In this document: positions 9,121 through 16,025 of the stretch, one piece after another | How the letters are laid out: each line of letters opens with the position of its first letter | How positions within the stretch are numbered: position 1 is the first letter of the stretch | Source of the DNA: AP-15 sp963814865 | GTDB lineage: Bacteria; Pseudomonadota; Alphaproteobacteria; ATCC43930; CGMCC-115725 | Assembly (NCBI GenBank): GCA_963814865.1 | Contig: CAWFEN010000003.1 | Coordinates: 62,001-126,000 of the forward strand | Direction: 5' to 3' | Length of the DNA stretch: 64,000 bases | Position numbers and translations under genes: made by a program | The notes under the pieces: model-generated | The model's input: only the letters and a program-made list of their open reading frames with translations | Told to the model about the DNA's origin: nothing | Databases searched by the model: none

Positions 9121-9255
9121 CGCGATAATGTCCATCCCAGAATTTGCTTTACTCTCCTGACCATTGTAGAGATAAATTTAGTCTTGATTTGTTCTTTGAT
9201 TGTATATAGTCTGTTCGCAGTGATTGAACACGATAGGGAGTGCGAAGGTCTAAAA

Positions 9256-9561
9256 ATGAATTTGGATTTCCAAGATGGCGTATCACACATATCAGTATGG
9301 TGGAGTTCGGTTGCCCCTCCTCCCGCATGGGTTAAAAATCCCTGTTTTGATTATGTGATGGGAATTGTCGCAACTTTCGGGCTGATTGCTAATCTTATCT
9401 GGATTCTCCGGCCTTGGCCTTTTCACACGGGAAGCACGGTGAAACGGAAATCAGGCATGATTGACGAAAACGGCAAATTAGAAGCCCTAAGAAGATCCCC
9501 CACTGCTCTATTTGTGGCAGTAGGTTTTGTTGTTGTGCTAGGGATTTTTGTCTTTCTGTGA
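9256..9561 (+). CDS. Small predicted membrane protein, unknown
   Basis: This 101-residue protein starts MNLDFQDG and has two hydrophobic helices, about residues 34-53 (MGIVATFGLIANLIWIL) and near the C-terminus (ALFVAVGFVVVLGIFVFL), with a short charged linker. The ATG at 9256 has GAAGG upstream; an in-frame start 24 codons earlier lacks support. Base composition is lower in GC than the surroundings, which suggests acquisition. The region before it (about 9204-9236) resembles the region before the next gene (9561-9592), sharing AGTGATTGAACA. I do not recognise the family. Confidence 0.55.
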   Translation: MNLDFQDGVSHISVWWSSVAPPPAWVKNPCFDYVMGIVATFGLIANLIWILRPWPFHTGSTVKRKSGMIDENGKLEALRRSPTALFVAVGFVVVLGIFVFL

Positions 9562-9606
9562 CTGTCTATAGTCGGCCGGAGTGATTGAACATCAAGAGGG
9601 TTTTTG

Positions 9607-10125
9607 ATGAGAACGATTTTATTTACCGTTGCCTTGCTTATCATCATTACAGCTTCAGTCCACATCGTTTGCGTCGGCTTGCTGATCTTTACAGATTTCA
9701 GCCCACGCCGCAGGCCCGGCATCGCATGCAATCGACTGCAAACCGAACACGGCCCAGATCGACGGCCACCAAGTCACCACCTGGTGTGCATCAAACCTTG
9801 GCACCCACGAGGAATGGCGGAAGAACGACAATCTGGACCGCACCAACGGCCCCGCTTACATCATGCGTGACGCCAGGACCGGCACCGTCACCTTTGAGCA
9901 ATGGTTCAAGGACGGCAAGCTGCATCGCACCGATGGCCCGGCTGCCATCGAGCGCGATTTGCGACCGGCGTCGTCATCGACGAGCAATGGCGGAAGCACG
10001 GCAATCTGGACCGCGCCGACGGTCCCGCCCTCATCGTGCGTGACGCCAAGACTGGCGCCGTCACCTTTCAGCAATGGTTCAAGGACGGCAAGCGGATTGC
10101 GCCGCCGCGAACCGCCGCACGGTGA
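9607..10125 (+). pseudogene. Broken exported protein with 58-residue WFKDGK/HRTDGPA repeats
   Basis: The ATG at 9607 (after AAGAGGG) begins a signal-like helix (ILFTVALLIIITAS). The repeat region is in another frame from about 9700. It contains two copies of a module with EEWRKNDNLDRTNGPA, VTFEQWFKDGKLHRTDGPA and their counterparts. The DNA period between the copies is 173 bp, one base short of 58 codons, so the second copy is out of frame; the lost base is near 9958-9961. Modules of the W-x-K-D-G-K type occur in MORN-like or YwqK-like repeat proteins of toxin and immunity loci. At least two frame changes are needed, so the gene is broken as sequenced. Confidence 0.65.
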
Positions 10126-10283
10126 ATACACTGTTGCAAAAGCCGTCCCTTTTGCTACTGGTGCGAACTGCAGCTCTAACCATTTGCTTTGTTGACCTTC
10201 GTTTGTAGCGAAAGGCTGTTCTGAAAGGATCAACGTGAAAAACCGGGCAGGGGAGGGGCCTCGAGACCAGCAAGCGCTGCAGC

Positions 10284-11211
10284 TCAAGCCACTTTTCGCT
10301 CGGACAGCCTGCGTTGAGGATGCCCCGACGGCGTAGCGGGGCAGGCCTTGTAAAATTTGATCAGCGCCGCCAGCGTCACGAGGGGTTGCCCGGGTACAAG
10401 TTGGCGCAGCTCGGGGAGCTTCCAGTAGGGGACCGCCGGCCATTGATGATGTTCCCAGTGGTGCCAGGACAAATGCGGGGCCAGCAGGGCGGCCTCCCAT
10501 GGCTTCAGATCGAGGCGATGGGCGAGATCCGAGCCCTGGTGTTCAAGCCACAGGCGCAGCCGGAAGAACATCATGAAGGCGGTGACAAGCGAGCCGTACC
10601 AGAGCGCCGAAACCCACCATAGCCCGGCCCAGAATAACAGACGCGTTCGCGACGAGGTGGAAGGCGGCGAGGCCGAGATAATCAGATTTCAGCGGCGGTT
10701 TCGAGAAGGTGACGATGATCCAGAAATCCGGCAGGGAATAACCGACCAGGTCCTTTGCCGCATACCCCAGGATTCCCGTGAGCGGGGCGGGCAGGTCCCA
10801 TTGCGGCGCCCTCGATTTCTTATGAATGATCTCCGGGTCGTCATCGGTGCTCAGGTGCTTGTGATGCGCCGTTATGCAGGGTGCGGTAACCGCCATTGGT
10901 CAACAGCGAGCGGCCACCAGGCGAACAGGTTGGTCAGGAAATCGTTGAGTTTCCGGTTGATGCGAGAGGGTGTAGTGGGTGCCGTCGTGCCCGAGCAGCG
11001 CCAGCCCGTGCTGCCGGTTGCCGAGGATCAGCACCGCCAGCATGTATCCGGCCGGATTGTGCCAGGCGCCAGCCATGACGATGGCCGCGATCATGACCGC
11101 CCAGTCGAGCAGCGCGTCCTTGAGCCACGGCCACGCCGCCCGCTCATTAAGATATTTTAGCTGCTCCGGGGTTATCCGTGCCTTGCGGGGCAGGGTGTTG
11201 CTGGTGCTCAT
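10284..11211 (-). pseudogene. Fatty acid desaturase in the lux locus, multiply frameshifted
   Basis: All three histidine boxes of membrane di-iron desaturases are present but in several frames: LLGHDGTH (box 1), AHHKHLSTDDDPE (box 2) and HLSWHHWEHHQWP (box 3). One-base shifts are needed near 10957-10962, 10900-10904, 10867-10871 and 10629-10634. Corrected, the sequence reads through DFLTNLFAWWPLA, TNGGYRTLHN and WAGLWWVSALWYGS. The start at 11211 has GAGGAGG upstream and begins 60 bp from a perfect lux-box dyad shared with the divergent PhyH gene. An active enzyme would introduce a double bond into acyl chains. As sequenced it cannot be made. Confidence 0.85.
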
Positions 11212-11248
11212 CTGTGTGCTCCTCCTCTTGGGATTTCGAGGAGTTCAG

Positions 11249-11319
11249 AGTATTTTCGGCACCCGAAATAAAAATCACGAGGTCTCGTGATTTTTTCGAT
11301 GTCTGCGCTCGCGTAGCCT
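11249..11319. promoter_or_regulatory. Divergent quorum-sensing promoter with a perfect lux box
   Basis: Positions 11271-11294 form a perfect dyad: 11-base arms around GT, with the core CACGAGGTCTCGTG. This is a lux-box-type operator. Its centre lies about 31 bp from a possible -10 on each side: AATACT on the minus strand at 11249-11254 and TAGCCT on the plus strand at 11314-11319. The desaturase starts 60 bp to the left and the dioxygenase 54 bp to the right. The box near luxI has the same half-sites, so LuxR should bind both. Confidence 0.8.
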
Positions 11320-11347
11320 TTTGTTCAGAGCAACAAAAGGAGCCAGC

Positions 11348-12233
11348 ATGAACAGCCTTCACACCGTCCGCCGGGGCGAAAAATTCGGGACCATCAACGA
11401 AATTCTGGAAGAGCAGGGATGCATCGTCATCGAAAACATGCTGGACGATGCAGGTTATGCGGCTTTGGAAGACAGGATACGGCCGCTGCTGGATGCCACG
11501 GCGCCCTGTCAGGGCAATTTTTATGGCTTCGCCACCAAGCGCCTGAGCGGGCTGATCGCCAAATCGAAAGCCTGCCGGCAGATGAGCATCGAGCCCCACA
11601 TCCTGGCCGTGATGGACGAATTCCTCTTGAGGAGCTGCCGGGCGTATCAGCTGAGCCTGACCCAGGCCATCCAGATCGGCCCGGGCGAACCGCAGCAGCT
11701 GATCCACGCCGACGATCTGATGTTCTCGTTTGAGCACCCGGGACGGGAGGCGATGATCAATTGCATGTGGGCAGTCGACGATTTCACGAAGGAGAACGGC
11801 GCGACATTGCTCGTCCCCGGCAGCCACCAATGGTCGCGGGACCGCGCGCCGGAACCCCACGAGATCACCCAGGGCGAAATGCGGAAGGGCTCCGTGCTGA
11901 TTTATTTCGGGTCGCTGCTGCATGCCGGCGGCGCCAACAGGACGGACACGGCCGCGGACCGGTGTCGTGATCAGCTACTGCCTCGGCTGGCTGCGCCAGG
12001 CGGAAAACCAGTATCTCGCCGTGCCGCCGGATATCGCGCGGGCTTTGCCAGAAGAGCTGCAACGGCTGCTCGGCTATTTCGTGCACGAACCCAATCTCGG
12101 TTGCGTCGAGGGCCAGGACCCGATCCGGATGCTCAAAGAGGGACAGTCCGGCGCCTCGCCGTTTCAGGAGTTCATCCCGAAGGAGGTGCAGCCGCTGCTC
12201 GAAGAACACCGCGCGAAAATGCTGGGTGCCTGA
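11348..12233 (+). pseudogene. Phytanoyl-CoA dioxygenase of the lux locus, frameshifted
   Basis: The ATG at 11348 has AAAAGGAG upstream. The first frame carries the PhyH N-terminus (LEEQGCIVIENMLDDAGY), the iron motif HADDLMF and the distal histidine of LLHAGGANRT. It then shifts: the correct continuation RTGVVISYCLGWLRQ, with the remaining C-terminus ending HRAKMLGA, is in another frame. One extra G near 11954 accounts for this. The corrected protein would be about 294 residues. It diverges from the desaturase at a shared lux box, so both enzymes were probably made at high cell density. Loss or damage of both points to decay of the regulon or to sequencing error. Confidence 0.85.
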
Positions 12234-12423
12234 ACAATTTCCGGGGACCGGATAAACCTTATGGCATGATCCGGTACGCTTTGACTATTTGTCGAGCTGC
12301 GTCTATGCTTTGTGGCGATTTTGATACGAGTGTAATACTTCAAAACAGACACGCGCGCCGGTCCAGAACTCTAACCATGCCCATTTGACGTCATTGCTGG
12401 CTGGCAATAGCCAGGGATGCCCC

Positions 12424-13164
12424 ATGAACAGCGTAAAAAACTACCAATTCGAGGATTATCTCGAAAGGGCCAATGCGGCCGGCAGCGTCGAGGCGCTGTT
12501 CAAGGTGTTTGTCGACACCGTCAAGCTGCACGGCCTCGACCGGGCCATCTTCTCGCTATCGACCGAACATAACGATATCGACGTGGCGGCCCAGCTCGGG
12601 ATCATCCATAATTATCCCCGCGACTGGCTGGATTACTATTTTCAGAACCGTTTCGATCGAATCGACCCAGTTTTGATTCATGCCGCCAACAAGGTCGGCA
12701 TGTTTGAGTGGAGCGAAATCCCCCGCTACCTGGAGCTCCGCAAAAAGCAGCGGCTCTGCCTCAATCTCGGCGAGGAGGCCGGATTGCATAACGGGCTGGG
12801 GATCCTGATGCGCGGCCCGCGAAACCAGACGGCCGGCATCGCCCTGGCGACCGTCGAAGAGAAAGACGCCTTCGACGGCAATCTCGACCTCGTCAGTGCC
12901 TACTGCCACCATTTCTATGTCAGGTTCAAGCACCTCAGCGAACGTCCGGCGCCGGCCGGCCCCAATGTTTTCCTGACCGACAAGGAGCGGGATGTTTTGT
13001 CGATGGTGCTCCACGGAAGGAGCGACGCCATGATCGCCGACAAGCTGCACATGAGCGTTCATACCGTCGACTCGCATATGCGGAACATCTTCAGGAAGCT
13101 GGAGGTCAACAACCGCACGATGGCGGTCGTCAAAGCACTGACCCTGGGCCTGATCCACCTCTGA
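12424..13164 (+). CDS. luxR: LuxR-family acyl-homoserine lactone receptor/activator
   Basis: The protein has 246 residues and the two LuxR domains. The autoinducer-binding domain (about 20-165) has the signal-pocket pattern RDWLDYYFQNRFDRIDPVL, with the conserved W, Y and D-P. The GerE-type helix-turn-helix is at about 178-240 (LTDKERDVLSMVLHGRSDAMIADKLHMSVHTVDSHMRNIFRKL). It should bind an acyl-homoserine lactone made by the adjacent LuxI and act at the two lux boxes. The ATG at 12424 is preferred over an upstream TTG because it gives the usual family length. Its stop codon overlaps the second lux box. The gene is intact, unlike the two enzyme genes of the locus. Confidence 0.92.
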   Translation: MNSVKNYQFEDYLERANAAGSVEALFKVFVDTVKLHGLDRAIFSLSTEHNDIDVAAQLGIIHNYPRDWLDYYFQNRFDRIDPVLIHAANKVGMFEWSEIPRYLELRKKQRLCLNLGEEAGLHNGLGILMRGPRNQTAGIALATVEEKDAFDGNLDLVSAYCHHFYVRFKHLSERPAPAGPNVFLTDKERDVLSMVLHGRSDAMIADKLHMSVHTVDSHMRNIFRKLEVNNRTMAVVKALTLGLIHL

Positions 13165-13183
13165 AACACGAGACCTCGTGAGT
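13164..13183. promoter_or_regulatory. lux box upstream of luxI
   Basis: The core CACGAGACCTCGTG (13167-13180) has the same half-sites as the dyad at 11271-11294, with AC in place of GT at the centre. It begins on the luxR stop codon and lies 60 bp before the luxI start, the same distance as for the desaturase. This is the expected positive-feedback site for LuxR. Confidence 0.85.
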
Positions 13184-13242
13184 TTAATGCAACACGGACT
13201 GTGATCTGATGCTCCCCAGGATTTACCTCTTGGAGGCGTATA

Positions 13243-13890
13243 ATGATTTCCTGTATCAGTTGCGAAAATGCCCATTTATTCGGGTCTGCCTTTCATTCGC
13301 AGTTCCAGCTGCGCTATCGGGCCTTTATCGAGCGCCAGGACTACGATGTGCGGATCTACAAGGGGATGGAATACGATCAGTACGACACGCCGGCGAGCCA
13401 TTATCTCGTGTACCACACGCCGGACGGCCGGGCGCTCGGCGTCAGCAGGCTCACCCCTACGACACAGGGCTGCATGCTGAAAGATCTCTGGCCGAATATG
13501 GTCGAGGACAAGGAGCTTCTGGATTCCGCACAGGTCTGGGAGGGGACCCGCTATTGCATCGACAAGGACGTCGAGCCGGCGTTGAGAACCACGATCATTC
13601 ACGAGATGGCGATCGCCTATCTCGAATTCGGGCTGCGGCTGGGCCTCCAAAAGATCATCGGCATGATGCCGACCTATATCTATCGCAGCGTGTTCGAAAA
13701 GCCCGGCATCGACATGGAGTATCTCGGACCGGTCACCATGATTGGCCGGCACAGAATCCGCGCCGTCGCCATTCCGGTCGACCGCCAGCAGCTGCACAAT
13801 GTCCGCGCAAAGACAGGCATCTCAGAAGCCGTCCTGACGTTTTTGCCGGCCGCGCAGGAGGGAGGATTGTCCTATGACAAGGCCGCCTGA
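13243..13890 (+). CDS. luxI: Acyl-homoserine lactone synthase (LuxI family)
   Basis: This 215-residue enzyme would join S-adenosylmethionine and an acyl-ACP to make an acyl-homoserine lactone. The conserved residues are visible: LRYRAFIERQDYD near the N-terminus, MEYDQYDTPASHYLV with the catalytic acidic residues, GVSRL, and VWEGTRYCID (E and R of the active site). The usual tryptophan of the early motif is replaced by tyrosine. The start follows TTGGAGG. Upstream is a lux box, so transcription should be autoinduced. The long-chain-type sequence would fit a C12-C16 signal, but chain length cannot be read from sequence. Confidence 0.93.
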   Translation: MISCISCENAHLFGSAFHSQFQLRYRAFIERQDYDVRIYKGMEYDQYDTPASHYLVYHTPDGRALGVSRLTPTTQGCMLKDLWPNMVEDKELLDSAQVWEGTRYCIDKDVEPALRTTIIHEMAIAYLEFGLRLGLQKIIGMMPTYIYRSVFEKPGIDMEYLGPVTMIGRHRIRAVAIPVDRQQLHNVRAKTGISEAVLTFLPAAQEGGLSYDKAA

Positions 13891-14101
13891 CCGGGATCTG
13901 CTCCTGCCCTACGATTTCGAAGATAAATTTGATTACGACAAGATCCAGAATATCGTTGCTGCGCTGGAGTACCTCAGAACCGAAGCCAAGAGCACGGGCT
14001 CTGAGGAAATCTATACCCTTATTAACTCTGGCTTTAATATCTGCTTTACCCTGTATTATCTCTTCCTCCGGGGAGGCCATATCGTCTCCAACGAAACCTG
14101 A
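13874..14101 (+). CDS. Small protein overlapping luxI
   Basis: This 75-residue protein overlaps the end of luxI by 17 bases and has GGAGG before its ATG, so it is probably translationally coupled to luxI. It is acidic and helical (FDYDKIQNIVAALEYLRTEAKSTGSEEIYTL), followed by a hydrophobic stretch (ICFTLYYLFL). I do not recognise a family. By position it is comparable to small luxI-linked regulators such as Rhizobium CinS, but no sequence similarity is claimed. A role in tuning LuxR or in the quorum response is an inference from the context. Confidence 0.7.
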   Translation: MTRPPDRDLLLPYDFEDKFDYDKIQNIVAALEYLRTEAKSTGSEEIYTLINSGFNICFTLYYLFLRGGHIVSNET

Positions 14102-14230
14102 CGCACTCGCCCGTGTGGTGAAGTGCCTGATGGCGAATCGGCCGCGAGATCCCAATACGCCACTCACCCCGGGTCCTGTATCATGGACAACGCCGACGAA
14201 ATCGTGATTTGGCCGAAAAGAAGACGCTCT

Positions 14231-15433
14231 ATGGATATTCGCTCTGTGCTGCGGGCGCTCGCATTGACTGCGCTGCTCGCCAATGCCTCCGCCTGGGCTG
14301 CATCGGGGAGCGAGCCGTGGAAGGCCTATAGCATGACCGCCATTTCCATCACCGGCGACGTCACGTTCGCGCCCGACAAGATCACGTTCGGCAACGGCAA
14401 GTCCCTGCCTCTCGCCGCCGCCGGCAGCGTGCCCGGTTTCAAGGGAGACGACGGGAAACAAGTCAATGCCACGCTCTTCAGAGTGACCGCGCCCGACGAC
14501 CCTGTCCTGCTCTCCGGACAACGGCTGTGCGGTGGCCAAACGCCCCGGCCGGCAACCTTCATTGTCGCCTGGACTCGCGAGCGGCGCTTCAGCGGTGATC
14601 CCGATCTCCGCACCATGGCCGCATTCTCCGGCGGTGCCAGGCCGACAGGAGCAGGGGGGCCGGGCTTTTGCGGAACCTACAATTACGAACCAGGGCGAAC
14701 CCCTATCGCCCCCGGCCAACAGACATCGGGCGAGGGCACCGACAGTGGGAGTCGTGAGACTGCGCTGTTTGATCATCCGGTGACGGTCCAGCGCGTCCCA
14801 GCGAAGTCGTCCGCCGACCCGGTCGGTGAAATCAAATGCTCCTACTACCCGGACCTCATGGTGAGGGAGGCCGGCACGGACAATCCTGGCCCGGGACCCG
14901 CCACCATCGTTCCGATCTCCGGCGCCTCGCTGCGGCCAGCCTGTGCTCGCACACCGGTGGCGCATGGGGTGCCGCTGAAAACAGGTGGGTACTACCTGAT
15001 CGGCAAAAAGGGGCCCTACCTGGCCTTCGGCGCGGCGGACCCCAACGGCGCGGAGGATTTCAAAATCATCGACGCAGGGACCGGGCGGCAGATTTTCGCC
15101 GATAGCAGGAGACCGACCGGATTCCAGTCGGCGGCAGTTGAGAACGGCGCGTTCCGCGTCCGCTATACGCGAGCTGTTAACGGCCCCTGCTCAATCGTTA
15201 AGGATGGGTCAGCCTGCTGGGCGAAGATGGTGCGGACGGGCGCGATCCCGCGTGAGCTGGCGCTGTCGCCGCCGTCCGTCCAAATCTGTGCGGCGGAGTA
15301 TCGGAAGGAGAAGGTGCCAGCACCGGCGGACGATCCCAGCATCATATTCTATGACGTGGACATAACGCTGGACGAGTCGGGGAAGGCGCAGGTGAATTCG
15401 CGCGGAGCGGTAGGGTGTGAGCCTATGCCGTAA
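14231..15433 (+). CDS. Secreted protein of unknown function
   Basis: The protein has 400 residues and a clear Sec signal peptide (LRALALTALLANASAWA, cleavage before ASG). The mature part is beta-rich and glycine/proline-rich, with scattered cysteines (RLCGGQ, GFCGTYNYEP, SVQICAAEY, VGCEPMP) that could form disulfides in the periplasm. I do not recognise a domain. The ATG at 14231 is chosen over longer in-frame starts because it begins the signal peptide, although the ribosome-binding site is weak (GAAGA). It follows the lux locus in the same direction after about 130 bp and might be read from luxI. Confidence 0.75.
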   Translation: MDIRSVLRALALTALLANASAWAASGSEPWKAYSMTAISITGDVTFAPDKITFGNGKSLPLAAAGSVPGFKGDDGKQVNATLFRVTAPDDPVLLSGQRLCGGQTPRPATFIVAWTRERRFSGDPDLRTMAAFSGGARPTGAGGPGFCGTYNYEPGRTPIAPGQQTSGEGTDSGSRETALFDHPVTVQRVPAKSSADPVGEIKCSYYPDLMVREAGTDNPGPGPATIVPISGASLRPACARTPVAHGVPLKTGGYYLIGKKGPYLAFGAADPNGAEDFKIIDAGTGRQIFADSRRPTGFQSAAVENGAFRVRYTRAVNGPCSIVKDGSACWAKMVRTGAIPRELALSPPSVQICAAEYRKEKVPAPADDPSIIFYDVDITLDESGKAQVNSRGAVGCEPMP

Positions 15434-16025
15434 GCTGTCGGCTCGCCCGGGATGATTGGCTCTCAGATCGTTCGGATCCATCAGCTCTTGGCGCTGCGGA
15501 CCCCAAAGAACTGGCACAGATCGCCACGAACCCTCCGCAAATCATCCACAGGAATTTTTGGCATACCCTTTTGAGCGTTTTAGGCCGTATATAGATCAAT
15601 GCCTTACGAAGCACAGACTAAGCGCTCGAAACCCTTCCCTTTCGAGCGATCTAAAGGCTCAGGCCTCGGAGCAATCGCGCCGGGCGTGACTTCGGCCCCC
15701 TTTGGGGGTGTAAGACGAATACGGGGGTTATTCTTTGCCTTTAGCGAAGCGGCTTTGACCGTTACGCTAAAACAGGATAGTGTTTTTCTACCGTCAGTTC
15801 TTTCTGACGGCGGGATTTGAAAACCCGAAGCAAAAGCGGCACGGCATCGCCGCACTCGATGCCTTCCGGCCTATGGCCGGGAGGCGGGGACTATGTCCAA
15901 GGCTTCGGTCTAAAGGTTTTCGCAGCTGACTTTTGCCAGCTTTTCAACTCCCGGCCACCAGCCCAAAGAAAGGCGGGTGGAAATTATAAATAGAAACCGG
16001 GGGATTTCAGGGGGAAATCAATTTC
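15434..16025. other. Structured intergenic region before the Rhs remnant
   Basis: No credible gene is present. Several hairpins stand out: CGCTCGAAA with TTTCGAGCG (15623-15648), CCGTCAG with CTGACGG (15791-15810) and an adjoining CGGG/CCCG stem up to 15827. None is followed by a clear T run, so they are not confident terminators. They could belong to the untranslated leader of the Rhs gene. Confidence 0.5.

Noticed and set aside
11147..11923. A 258-codon minus-strand frame in the PhyH region
   Set aside because: It overlaps the lux-box promoter and the PhyH gene antisense; the PhyH residues are clearly encoded on the plus strand.
15791..15810. Possible terminator hairpin CCGTCAG/CTGACGG
   Set aside because: No T run follows on either strand, so it was described only as a structured region.
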